From Paenibacillus sp. GSMTC-2017 (GTDB lineage: Bacteria > Bacillota > Bacilli > Paenibacillales > Paenibacillaceae), in the NCBI RefSeq assembly GCF_016019935.1, contig NZ_JAECMT010000001.1, positions 1,120,334 to 1,182,772 on the forward strand: a DNA stretch of 62,439 nucleotides, given 5' to 3'. Position numbers and translations under genes: made by a program. Below, one piece after another: positions 37,083-45,767 of this stretch (its first letter is position 1; each line of letters starts with the position of its first letter). The notes beneath the pieces were generated by a model. It worked only from the letters and a program-made list of their open reading frames with translations, was not told the origin of the DNA and ran no database searches.

Positions 37083-38438
37083 TTAATAAGGATCAATCAT
37101 CTGTGCCGTCAACATTGCTTTGGCGGCCAGACCTTGACTATCCAATACCTCTATTTCGAGCTTCGAAAATTTCCTGCTCATCTCCAAAGCTTTCGGTTTT
37201 ATCGTAATAACACTATCAATCTGTACGGGTCGTACATAATATGAGGTCATGCTTTCAAGAAGAAAGTCTCGTTTCCCCGTCTCTCTGATCATTCGTCTTG
37301 ACGCTTGTGTCATTAAAGTGGATAACAAGCCTTCTGAAGCCATTCCAAGTGCTCCTGACATCTGTGGAGTTATCGCCCCCTTGTAACTAATGCCGACTTC
37401 TTCGGTTCCATTTTCTTCCGATTGCATAAAACCTGCCCACATTAAATCTTCAAACGTTTGACCAGATTCAGGCTGCTTTCCAGCAAATCGCATAGCATCA
37501 AGAACTTCCTGACGTGTAACGACTCCAAGCAACTTGCGATGACGATCAACAATTGGGAGTAGGTCGATACCTTCTGCAGCCATAGTATGGGCAGCAGAAG
37601 TAACTGTAATATTGGGCGCTGCTGTAATAGGCTGTCTAGACATAATTTTATCTACTGGTATTTCATCAATTGAACCTACTGCATCCTTTGCTGTCATCAT
37701 GCCAATTACTTTGCCTCGATCATCTACAACTGGAAATCTGGAGTAACCTGTTTCTTTCGTTAATTTGTTGTAATTCGCTACAGTTGAACCGATTCGCAGC
37801 ACATCAGCAGGACGACTAAAGGTTACGATGTCTTCGATCAACATAATTTTGCGTTTAATAAGTCGATCATACATAGCTCTATTAATGAGCGAGGCTACTG
37901 TAAACGTATCATGTCTGGAAGATAATATCGGAAGAGACATCTCATCTGCCAATTTAATAATTTCTGCACTCGGCTCAAAACCGCCTGTTATAAGTACGCC
38001 AGCTCCTTGTTCTAGGCCACATCGATGAGCGCTTACTCGGTTACCAACAATTAGCAGGCTTCCTTGATCGATATAACGAAGCATCGCATCGAGCTCCATC
38101 GCTCCGATAACAAATTTATGCAAGGACTTGTCCAAACCTTCCTCACCACCGAATAACCGTCCATCCACGATCTGAGCAACCTCTCCGAAGGTAAGTTGAT
38201 CAAGAGCATCTCTTCGCTTTCGATCAATGCGAACAGTACCTATTCTTTCCTTTGTACTAACTAGACCGGAGGCTTCCGCTTCCTTGAATGCTTTGTATAC
38301 TGTACCTTCACTAACGCTCAGTGATTTAGCAATAGCTCGTACTGAAATTTTGGTCCCTATCTTAAGACTCTGTATATGATGAAGAATTTGTTCATGCTTT
38401 GTGCTCGTTTCGTTCCTTGAATTATGGTTCGTGGTCAC
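37083..38438 (-). CDS. ytoI: YtoI-like regulator: HTH, DRTGG, CBS pair and hotdog domain
   Basis: A 451-residue multi-domain protein. Residues 15-75 form a GntR-like winged helix (KIGTKISVRAIAKSLSVSEGTVYKAF), residues about 80-185 a DRTGG domain (GVLITGGFEPS), residues about 195-310 two CBS motifs that bind adenosine nucleotides, and residues about 325-451 a thioesterase-like hotdog fold. This order is that of B. subtilis YtoI. It probably senses a nucleotide or acyl-CoA and acts on DNA; targets are unknown. The start is GTG 38438 behind AAGGAG. It converges on ytpI. Confidence 0.9.
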   Translation of the reverse strand: MTTNHNSRNETSTKHEQILHHIQSLKIGTKISVRAIAKSLSVSEGTVYKAFKEAEASGLVSTKERIGTVRIDRKRRDALDQLTFGEVAQIVDGRLFGGEEGLDKSLHKFVIGAMELDAMLRYIDQGSLLIVGNRVSAHRCGLEQGAGVLITGGFEPSAEIIKLADEMSLPILSSRHDTFTVASLINRAMYDRLIKRKIMLIEDIVTFSRPADVLRIGSTVANYNKLTKETGYSRFPVVDDRGKVIGMMTAKDAVGSIDEIPVDKIMSRQPITAAPNITVTSAAHTMAAEGIDLLPIVDRHRKLLGVVTRQEVLDAMRFAGKQPESGQTFEDLMWAGFMQSEENGTEEVGISYKGAITPQMSGALGMASEGLLSTLMTQASRRMIRETGKRDFLLESMTSYYVRPVQIDSVITIKPKALEMSRKFSKLEIEVLDSQGLAAKAMLTAQMIDPY

Positions 38439-38493
38439 TTTCGTATCACTCCTTGTATCCTTACATTATAGGAGATCATACCGAAAATAACGA

Positions 38494-38961
38494 CTACCAG
38501 TCGAACTCAACATTAGTTACTTTGAATTTAGCATCGACAGGTTGATTATCTTTACCGTTCAATCGCCATTTTTTGAAAAGTCCTTGCATCGTGCTAACGT
38601 TGATCGCACTTTCTGCTCCCTGAACAACAAACTGCTGCCAATCATAAGAAATAGGCACTCGATAACGGAGTTTAAGAATTGGATAATTAACGAATTCGAT
38701 TCGTTGCTGCGGAATTGCATCATATATGCTGGAGAATAGAAATGAGCCGCTCTCTGTGTGTGGTCTTTCGATAATATCTGATTTCAGCTGCATAATATAT
38801 TCAACCGTCTGTGAATGTGCATTAACTCCGCAACTGAATGATCCTTGGGCTGTAGCCTTCTTAACGTGACGGTGGGAGAAGCAGTATGTAAAAGTCAGCC
38901 TAAATGAAACATTACAATAATACGCTCTTACTTTACGGTAAAATTCGAACTCTTCTACCAT
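38494..38961 (-). CDS. Conserved-looking protein of unknown function
   Basis: A 155-residue protein from ATG 38961 (MVEEFEFYRK), with AGGAAGG six bases upstream; an ATG eight codons earlier lacks a site. It has no signal peptide or membrane helix, a Tyr/Phe-rich N-terminal third and a beta-rich middle. I do not recognise the family. It lies alone between ytoI and an XRE regulator. Confidence 0.7.
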   Translation of the reverse strand: MVEEFEFYRKVRAYYCNVSFRLTFTYCFSHRHVKKATAQGSFSCGVNAHSQTVEYIMQLKSDIIERPHTESGSFLFSSIYDAIPQQRIEFVNYPILKLRYRVPISYDWQQFVVQGAESAINVSTMQGLFKKWRLNGKDNQPVDAKFKVTNVEFDW

Positions 38962-39144
38962 CAATCCTTCCTCGCTCTTCTCCATTTTTCATTATTCCAC
39001 CATTCTAACACAATTGTAATATTTATGTTAATTATAATAAATAATCCACATCTAAGTCAATGACTATAGTAACTAAAATAGATACATTCTATATAATGTT
39101 GTTGCTCTTCTCACAAAACCCTATCGTTAGGCTGAGGTGACAAA

Positions 39145-39492
39145 ATGAGTGATATTGGGCGACTAATTGGCGATAACATTCGAGTTTGTCGCAAATCTAA
39201 AGGCTTCAGCCAAGAGCAACTCGCACTTCGTGCCGATATTAATGCTTCTTATATGGGTCAAGTAGAGCGTGGAGAAAAAAATCCTACCATCGACGTGCTC
39301 AGCAAGATCGCTATTGCGCTGCAAACGCCATTAGAGAAAATCGTAAATGTTGAGAACAACCAAGAGACTACTGAAGACTCAACACGATATGCCGACAAAA
39401 TCGCCAATCAATTGACCGGGCTAACATTGAGAGAACAAGAGGCTGTTTATAAATTCGTCAAACAGCTCGTTCAATTCAAGGAAATGGACTAA
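39145..39492 (+). CDS. XRE-family transcriptional regulator
   Basis: A 115-residue protein with a Cro/CI-type helix-turn-helix at residues 9-63 (IRVCRKSKGFSQEQLALRADINASYMGQVERGEKNPT) and a short C-terminal helical tail (REQEAVYKFVKQLVQF) likely for dimerisation, giving a SinR-like layout. GAGGTGA precedes ATG 39145. It is monocistronic with a strong terminator. Targets are unknown; it stands just before the spore-coat cluster. Confidence 0.9.
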   Translation: MSDIGRLIGDNIRVCRKSKGFSQEQLALRADINASYMGQVERGEKNPTIDVLSKIAIALQTPLEKIVNVENNQETTEDSTRYADKIANQLTGLTLREQEAVYKFVKQLVQFKEMD

Positions 39493-39502
39493 TCGGAACT
39501 AA

Positions 39503-39544
39503 AATAAGCCATTTAACCGCCAGCCCGCAGTTAAATGGCTTATT
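39503..39544. terminator. Bidirectional terminator after the XRE regulator
   Basis: Perfect 15-base stem AATAAGCCATTTAAC / GTTAAATGGCTTATT (39503-39517 and 39530-39544) with A/T-rich flanks. It separates the regulator from the convergent membrane protein gene. Confidence 0.85.
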
Positions 39545-39568
39545 CATCCAACATAGATTTTTAATTTC

Positions 39569-39889
39569 CTATTCCCCGTTCGCTCTTCGTTTACTACCCA
39601 TATATTTCGTAATACCTTTCTCTATCGCTTGCTCCATTTGCACTGACTTTGCTCGCTTTATCCGGGCTAACTGTTTACGCTTTTTTTCATTCATAAACAG
39701 TAGCATATTGATATTGGCAGCAATAATAATAGCGGAAAAGGCCATCCATACAAACCAAAAAAGATTTGCTCCCTCCTGTAAGTTACTCCGTTCAAACTGT
39801 GACAATGCGTAAAATAGTATACCTGAAGCGATGACAACGTAAAAAAGATGTTTCCCTCTGCCAGCACCCTTATCTTTTTTTACCATCAT
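39569..39889 (-). CDS. Small membrane protein of unknown function
   Basis: A 106-residue protein with two membrane helices (about residues 14-30 and 42-62), followed by a strongly basic, Lys/Arg-rich tail (EKKRKQLARIKRAK). GAGGAG lies upstream of ATG 39889. The family is not recognised. It is divergent from the YheC/D cluster, sharing its 220-base upstream region. Confidence 0.68.
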   Translation of the reverse strand: MMVKKDKGAGRGKHLFYVVIASGILFYALSQFERSNLQEGANLFWFVWMAFSAIIIAANINMLLFMNEKKRKQLARIKRAKSVQMEQAIEKGITKYMGSKRRANGE

Positions 39890-39954
39890 TCATTCAACTC
39901 CTCTTCTTAAGTACTCGTCCCACACTTATTGATATTCTATGAATATATCGAATG

Positions 39955-39980
39955 ACATATGTCAGTTGTGTCATAACCTA
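39955..39980 (+). promoter_or_regulatory. Candidate sigma-K promoter of the YheC/D cluster
   Basis: CATAACCTA at 39972-39980 matches the sigma-K -10 consensus (CATAnnnTA) fully, with the -35 AC at 39955-39956 and a 15-base spacer. Late mother-cell transcription would suit coat-associated products. The -35 consensus is short, so chance matches occur. Confidence 0.38.
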
Positions 39981-40109
39981 AACGCCCATACTGCTTCATC
40001 CTAATCACCATCCAATAGGCATATTCATATGATGAATTAATTCGTGTAATACACCTATAGGCCTCATGCCTCTATTCGCCATACCTCCTGATTTGGAAGG
40101 AGAATAGGA

Positions 40110-41492
40110 ATGCTCAAATCGAAAGTTGCCATACAGGCGATCAATACTGGTACATTGCCAGATGATACGATTATGGTTGGCGAATTTTATGTGAAACAGT
40201 GGAAAATCCCAAAAGGCCAGCATGTTGGGCTAAAGTTCGGAGCCTTTAGACAGCATGTGAAAATCATTCCGGTAGCCAAGCTCAATGGTATTCGTATAAG
40301 CCCATCCATAGCACAAAAAATGGGGCTACTATTGGAAAGTCAATCACCATTACATCTTCGGATACACTTTTCTGCGGTTACAGGAACATTAGCGCTTGGT
40401 CCTTTGATCGGTGTACTCATTAGCCGTGACTTTGAACACATACCGGAGAAGCCATTTGGTACGATCACAATGTTTTGCAAAGAACTCGTAGACGCTTGCA
40501 AGTCACATGGAGCTCACGTTTTTTTCTTCACACCAAACCATATTGGGGAAAATGTCCATACGGTGCAGGGTTGGATCTATTCCGGGGGATGGCGGCAAAT
40601 GATAGTACCTGCTCCTGATATCATTAATAATCGCTTAACTACACGGAAGCTGGAAAATGATCCTGACGTACAGCATTTTATTAAAGAAACAAAACGACTG
40701 TATTCAACTGCTGTATTCAATGAAAAGTTTTTAGACAAAACCGAAGTATTCGATGCACTAAAAAAGGATCCAACTCTAGATCGTTATTTACCTGAATCCC
40801 ATTACTTGAACAACTTCGCTACTTTTAAGTCGATGTGCACCAAGTATAACAACGTTTTCCTTAAGCCAGTTCGAGGCAGCCTAGGAAAGGGAATAATCCG
40901 TCTCTCTCATCTAGAAGGTGAAAGTTATCTAGCGCTTCATACAACCCCTACAGGATCGAGAAGACAAATCCATCCCAGCCTTGCAAAGCTATACTCCTCA
41001 CTAGCTGTCAAAATGAAAACGGCCAAGTTTCAAATTCAGCAAGGACTGCAATTGATTGAAATTCAAAAACGCCCCGTTGACTTCAGAGCACTTGTCCAAA
41101 AGAACTCGCTTGGTAAATGGGTCATAACTTCCATCGTTGCTCGGACTGCAGGAAGTCAGCACTTTGTGTCAAATTTAGCGCGTGGCGGCTCACTTAGTAC
41201 AGTAAGTGCGGCTGTCGCCAAAAGTAATTTGGGCGCAAGCATCAATCGATTAAGCGCTTCTGGTCAATTGCGACAAGCTGCACTTACGATTGCAAATGGA
41301 ATCGATACGAATATTCCAGCCCAATTTGGAGAACTTGGCATCGATTTAGCAATTGATACAAACGGGAAAGTGTGGCTGCTGGAAGTGAATTCGAAGCCTT
41401 CTAAAAATGATAATACCCCTTTAAACGAAGGGAAAATTCGTCCATCGGTACGTATGATGATCCAATACGCCCGTTTTCTGTCGGGATTTTAA
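40110..41492 (+). CDS. YheC/YheD-family ATP-grasp protein 1 (long form)
   Basis: A 460-residue protein of the endospore coat-associated YheC/YheD family. Residues 1-90 are a beta-rich N-terminal domain linked by GTLALGPLIGVLISRD (92-107) to the common core. The ATP-grasp features are the glycine loop KPVRGSLGKGI (252-262), DFRALVQK (324-331), GELGIDLAID (407-416) and the metal-binding EVNSKP (425-430). AAGGAG precedes ATG 40110. ATP-grasp enzymes ligate carboxylates to amines, but the family's substrate is unknown. Length matches YheD of B. subtilis (about 450). It is first in a run of five related genes. Confidence 0.9.
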   Translation: MLKSKVAIQAINTGTLPDDTIMVGEFYVKQWKIPKGQHVGLKFGAFRQHVKIIPVAKLNGIRISPSIAQKMGLLLESQSPLHLRIHFSAVTGTLALGPLIGVLISRDFEHIPEKPFGTITMFCKELVDACKSHGAHVFFFTPNHIGENVHTVQGWIYSGGWRQMIVPAPDIINNRLTTRKLENDPDVQHFIKETKRLYSTAVFNEKFLDKTEVFDALKKDPTLDRYLPESHYLNNFATFKSMCTKYNNVFLKPVRGSLGKGIIRLSHLEGESYLALHTTPTGSRRQIHPSLAKLYSSLAVKMKTAKFQIQQGLQLIEIQKRPVDFRALVQKNSLGKWVITSIVARTAGSQHFVSNLARGGSLSTVSAAVAKSNLGASINRLSASGQLRQAALTIANGIDTNIPAQFGELGIDLAIDTNGKVWLLEVNSKPSKNDNTPLNEGKIRPSVRMMIQYARFLSGF

Positions 41493-41504
41493 ATGGAGGT
41501 TGCC

Positions 41505-42665
41505 ATGTCGCTGAAAATAATTTATTTTGGCATAATGAATGCATCTACTAGCGATGATACTCATTCAGCGATTGAGTATGAATGTATACTCTCTGAGCCG
41601 CGACTATGCAAAGAATTAAGTATTGCCGCTAAATCTCTCGACATAGATGTGTATGTTTTCTCAGCGAAGGATTATAACCAAAAAACAGGATTATTGCACG
41701 GGTATCGCTTAATAGATAAGAGTTGGAAGAGACAACAGGTGCCTCTGCCCGATATCGTATATGATCGTTGTTTCTACCGTAGCGCTGAGGACCGTAGGGA
41801 GAGCGCTACTGCTTTAACGGATATGAACGCACGAAAGAACCATAAGCTACTCAATAGCAGGTTGCCTTCTAAATTTCGAGTCTATGAGGCATTATGTGAC
41901 GATATCGTCCTGCATTCACATTTACCTCCAACTAACCGATACCAAACGTTCAATCAACTTCTAGATGCAATAAATCGTTATTCGAAAGGTATTATTTTAA
42001 AACCTGCAGCTGGGATGCAAGGTAGAGGTATTGTTCACATCAGCAGTGAGAGATTCAAGAACCAATTTCTCGTAAGTGGACGAACAAGAAACAATAGACA
42101 CTTTTCTATTTCATTTCAGAACATAACCTTTCTTGAGAAATGGTTGGACCGTTTTATTGGAGGGTCTTCTTTTCTCTTCCAACCTTATCTACCTCTGTCC
42201 GATTCTACTAACAGACCGTTCGACATTCGAGTTTTACTCCAGAAAGATGCTGATGGAAAATGGAAACGTACCGGCTCTGCCGCACGGCTCGGACAAAAAA
42301 TGTGTTTAACGTCAAATCTTCATGGTGGCGGTCATGCAGAGGCTGCACACTCCTTTCTCTCTAATTACTTTGGTACGAATCTTGCAGAACGTTTACTCCG
42401 CAATATCCATACAATAAGCGGGCATACAGCAAAATGTATCGAAAAAAACTTTGGCAGATTTGGTGAACTCGCATTCGACCTCGGCATCGAATCAAACGGT
42501 AACATTTGGCTGATTGAAGTTAACGCGAAGCCCGGAAGAGATTCCTTTCGACTGATCAATGACAAAAAAGCACAGCAGTTGTCCATTGAACGACCCCTGC
42601 GTTACGCACGATATTTGACCAATCGCGTATCACCTACTCTTATTACGAATCATTCCTTCTTATGA
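41505..42665 (+). CDS. YheC/YheD-family ATP-grasp protein 2 (short form)
   Basis: A 386-residue protein from ATG 41505, with TGGAGGT six bases upstream; an ATG at 41493 lies before that site. It begins directly with the core (LKIIYFGIMN) and lacks the N-terminal beta domain of gene 1. The ATP-grasp set is complete: KPAAGMQGRGI (166-176), FDIRVLLQK (239-247), GELAFDLGIE (320-329) and EVNAKPG (338-344). It carries an NLHGGG motif (271-276) shared only with gene 5. It follows gene 1 by 12 bases. Confidence 0.9.
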   Translation: MSLKIIYFGIMNASTSDDTHSAIEYECILSEPRLCKELSIAAKSLDIDVYVFSAKDYNQKTGLLHGYRLIDKSWKRQQVPLPDIVYDRCFYRSAEDRRESATALTDMNARKNHKLLNSRLPSKFRVYEALCDDIVLHSHLPPTNRYQTFNQLLDAINRYSKGIILKPAAGMQGRGIVHISSERFKNQFLVSGRTRNNRHFSISFQNITFLEKWLDRFIGGSSFLFQPYLPLSDSTNRPFDIRVLLQKDADGKWKRTGSAARLGQKMCLTSNLHGGGHAEAAHSFLSNYFGTNLAERLLRNIHTISGHTAKCIEKNFGRFGELAFDLGIESNGNIWLIEVNAKPGRDSFRLINDKKAQQLSIERPLRYARYLTNRVSPTLITNHSFL

Positions 42666-42737
42666 CCTATTCAGGCCACTGAGCTAGATAGCGTTCCACA
42701 ATAGGATGAAGTCTTTAAACGTTCAGGAGGTTCATCG

Positions 42738-44114
42738 ATGAGTTTGACAACTTGTAACGTACATTTCTCACAGCAGTCCGATAAAATTGTCTATTTGTCC
42801 AGATCGCTCTACAAGCAGCTCAAGCTGTCTGGTAAACGGTCGATCCAACTTAAGCTGGGCAATGAAATCATTACAGCGACAGTAAGGCAACTAAGCCGTT
42901 CTGGCAATCATCTGTATCTCTCCGCAGGTGTTCGTAGTTCTTTCCGCGTGCCGAAGTCTGGCAATGTCTATGTATTGAGTACCGCAGATGATGAACTTCA
43001 GTTAGGGCCACTTGTTGGCATTTTAACAGATACGATTAACCAAGGGGATAGTTATCCATTTGGTTCACTATCGGGATTTATTAAACAAGTTATCCGAACA
43101 GGCGACCGAAAAGCCTATATGTTTGGATTCACTCCAAACGATATTAACTGGCAACAGGAGACGGTAAATGGCTATTTTCTAAATGCGCAAGGAGATTGGT
43201 TCCGCAAAATAGTTCCGCTCCCCGACGTTGTATACAATCGGCTTCCAAATCGCAAAGCAGAAACTTCACCTTTTATAAGTTCGATTAGGGAACGGTTTGT
43301 TAAACGGAAAATCCCATTATTCAACTGGAGCTTTCTAAACAAAGCAGATGTCTATACCTTACTAGACAAAGATCCTGAGGCGCTTGCACATTTGCCGGAA
43401 TCAGTCCCTAACCCTTCTTCGAACAAAATCAAGGAGATGCTTGAAAAGTATCATTTCTTATATTACAAACCAGGTGGCGGAAGTCTTGGCATTGGTATTT
43501 ATCGGTTAACCTATCATCCGACACGCGGCTATTTCGTACGTTACCGCAGCGGCAGTGAAAATGTTTTGCTTCGATATAACAATTTTCAGAGTATGATGAA
43601 AATGTTGCAAAACAGGCTCGGAAGTAGAGTAAACCAATATGTCGTGCAGCAAGGAATTAGATTGCTCGAAATAGATAGGTGCCAGTTAGACTTCCGTTTT
43701 CATATGCATAAAAACGGTAATAACCAATGGATTCCTGCCGGAATCGGAGCCAAAAAAGCAGGACGTGGAAGTGTTACAACCCATGTCAAAAGCGGCGGAA
43801 CGCTCATGACTCCAGAACATGCTCTAAGCAGAGCTTTCGGTAGCGAAGCGAATGTAATATTGGAGAAAGCTAAACGAGTTGCTATAAAGCTTTCAGAAGC
43901 AATCGAAAGAAATTACCCACACAGATTAGGTGAACTCGGGCTCGATATTGGAATCGATATGCAAGGGAATATTTGGATGTTTGAGGCAAACGCTAAACCT
44001 GGCCGTTCTATATTCAAACACCCTGCGCTTCGTTCTGAAGGAAAAGCATCTGTTTCCTATATTTTCGAACATTGTCTCTATTTAAGCCGCTTCCAAGGAG
44101 GAAAAGGGTTATGA
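42738..44114 (+). CDS. YheC/YheD-family ATP-grasp protein 3 (long form)
   Basis: A 458-residue paralog with the N-terminal beta domain (1-82) joined by ELQLGPLVGILTD (86-98) to the core, as in gene 1. The glycine loop is KPGGGSLGIGI (244-254), then DFRFHMHK (318-325), GELGLDIGID (398-407) and EANAKPG (416-422). AGGAGG precedes ATG 42738, and a 72-base gap separates it from gene 2. Its stop overlaps the start of gene 4 by four bases. Confidence 0.9.
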   Translation: MSLTTCNVHFSQQSDKIVYLSRSLYKQLKLSGKRSIQLKLGNEIITATVRQLSRSGNHLYLSAGVRSSFRVPKSGNVYVLSTADDELQLGPLVGILTDTINQGDSYPFGSLSGFIKQVIRTGDRKAYMFGFTPNDINWQQETVNGYFLNAQGDWFRKIVPLPDVVYNRLPNRKAETSPFISSIRERFVKRKIPLFNWSFLNKADVYTLLDKDPEALAHLPESVPNPSSNKIKEMLEKYHFLYYKPGGGSLGIGIYRLTYHPTRGYFVRYRSGSENVLLRYNNFQSMMKMLQNRLGSRVNQYVVQQGIRLLEIDRCQLDFRFHMHKNGNNQWIPAGIGAKKAGRGSVTTHVKSGGTLMTPEHALSRAFGSEANVILEKAKRVAIKLSEAIERNYPHRLGELGLDIGIDMQGNIWMFEANAKPGRSIFKHPALRSEGKASVSYIFEHCLYLSRFQGGKGL

Positions 44115-45268
44115 GTAACCTTCTTCAGGAGAAGCAACCTCAGATTGCACCACTACCTGGCCCACCTGTTTTAGCTATTCTTACAACGGATGATAATGAC
44201 GGAGATTTTCGTGGTAATCGGAGCAACTTCGCCGACCTCATCCGCACGGGACAATCAATGGGTTTTCTCGTTTATGTACTGACGATAAAAAATTTACTAT
44301 TAAGCAAGAGGATGCTACGCGGTTTCATTTATCTCAAAGAAACCAGCAGCTGGAATATGCAACTCTTGCCTTTTCCAGATATTATTTATAATCGAATTCC
44401 ACAACGCGAAGATGAAATGTTGCCTGCCGTTAAACAAAAAATTAACGCTTGCAGAAAGCACTCACGCGTTATCTTGTTCAACCCTTCCTTCTTCAATAAA
44501 TGGGATCTGTTCAAGTGGCTAAAAGAATCAAAAAGTACGAAGCCATTTATCCCGACTACCCGCCGATTAGTCAATGTCAGTGGACTCGGACATATGATGA
44601 GCATGCACACCTATCTCTACTTGAAACCTGAGAGTGGGAAAGCAGGAAATGGCATAATGACTGTCAAGTTACAAAGAGAGAAAACACTCCCCTATCGACT
44701 CAAAGTGCAAGAAGATAAAAAAAGTTCAACTTACAACTGTTCATCTATACAAAAACTATGGAGTCGCATCCAGAAGCAAAGTGGTGGCGAAGCCTATATT
44801 GCACAACAGGGTATACAACTGGCTGCTATAAACGATAACCGATTCGACTTGAGGGCACTTGTGCAAAAAAATAAGCGTGGTATATGGGAGCTGACTGGTC
44901 TTGGTGCACGTGTCGCTGCTACTTCCAGTATTACCACTCATGTACCACGAGGTGGAAAGATAGAAGATCCAGAGAAATTGTTAACCCATTCATTCAACTC
45001 TGAGAAAGCTCATATGCTGATTCAACAGACGAAACGTGTAACCCTTTTAATCGCAAAACAAATTGAACGTGCCTCAGGGCAACGGCTTGGTGAGATGTCG
45101 ATGGACCTAGGCGTAGACAGCAGCGGAAATTTATGGTTTTTCGAAGCTAACTCCAAGCCGATGAAATTCGATGAACCTCATATCCGTCAGAAGTCGTTAG
45201 AGCGGATATTTCAGTATGGCGCTTATTTAGTAGGCAGAAAAAAATTGAAGCAAGCAGGAGGCGCATAA
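44111..45268 (+). CDS. YheC/YheD-family ATP-grasp protein 4 (short form)
   Basis: A 385-residue short paralog. ATG 44111 overlaps the preceding stop (ATGA) and has AAGGAGG nine bases upstream; an in-frame ATG at 44072 is inside gene 3 without a site. The motifs are KPESGKAGNGI (172-182), FDLRALVQK (245-253), GEMSMDLGVD (327-336) and EANSKP (345-350). The basic Lys at position 177, where the others have small or polar residues, is a divergence in the glycine loop. It is translationally coupled to gene 3. Confidence 0.9.
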   Translation: MSNLLQEKQPQIAPLPGPPVLAILTTDDNDGDFRGNRSNFADLIRTGQSMGFLVYVLTIKNLLLSKRMLRGFIYLKETSSWNMQLLPFPDIIYNRIPQREDEMLPAVKQKINACRKHSRVILFNPSFFNKWDLFKWLKESKSTKPFIPTTRRLVNVSGLGHMMSMHTYLYLKPESGKAGNGIMTVKLQREKTLPYRLKVQEDKKSSTYNCSSIQKLWSRIQKQSGGEAYIAQQGIQLAAINDNRFDLRALVQKNKRGIWELTGLGARVAATSSITTHVPRGGKIEDPEKLLTHSFNSEKAHMLIQQTKRVTLLIAKQIERASGQRLGEMSMDLGVDSSGNLWFFEANSKPMKFDEPHIRQKSLERIFQYGAYLVGRKKLKQAGGA

Positions 45269-45269
45269 C

Positions 45270-45767
45270 ATGGAGCTGTATTCGCTAACACCTGAAGATT
45301 GGATAAAGGAACGGAGAAGACTACTCAGCTTTATCGTTCGATTCGGGGAGAAGCGAATTACAGTAGCTGCTCTCCATGCGATACGCAGCTTAGATGAATC
45401 TTGGCTTCAGGCAGACGAGAGCGGATACACACGGGCAACTATCGTCATCGCAAAACGTAGCGGACATCTAACAGGTCTAGGGTTTGCCTCAGATGGCGGT
45501 GACGGAGGTTGTTTAATTGTTGTTCATCCAAGCGCACGAAGAACGGGCACAGGAAGCGCAATAATGACGTCGATGATGAATACGCTTGGAAGGCTGGCTT
45601 GTCACGTCGCAGCAGACAACATACCAAGTATGGCTCTCTGTTTTGGACTTGGCATGAGAGCTGTATCCATTCATAAAGGTCCAACTGGCAAATCGACTCT
45701 CCGGTTTGAAAGGGGAATCCATCATGACTCAGCCCATTCTGGGCATATTGACGTTATATCTCAATGA
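45270..45767 (+). CDS. GNAT-family N-acetyltransferase embedded in the YheC/D cluster
   Basis: A 165-residue protein with the acetyl-CoA-binding motif VVHPSARRTGTGSAIM near residues 88-103 (R-x-x-G-x-G) and a late motif B-like NIPSMALCFGLGMRAV. AGGAGG precedes ATG 45270, one base after the gene 4 stop. The end overlaps the start of gene 5 by 44 bases, so it is firmly within the operon. It could acetylate the product of the ATP-grasp enzymes or a coat protein; the substrate is unknown. I know of no such partner in the two-gene Bacillus yheCD locus. Confidence 0.85.
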   Translation: MELYSLTPEDWIKERRRLLSFIVRFGEKRITVAALHAIRSLDESWLQADESGYTRATIVIAKRSGHLTGLGFASDGGDGGCLIVVHPSARRTGTGSAIMTSMMNTLGRLACHVAADNIPSMALCFGLGMRAVSIHKGPTGKSTLRFERGIHHDSAHSGHIDVISQ

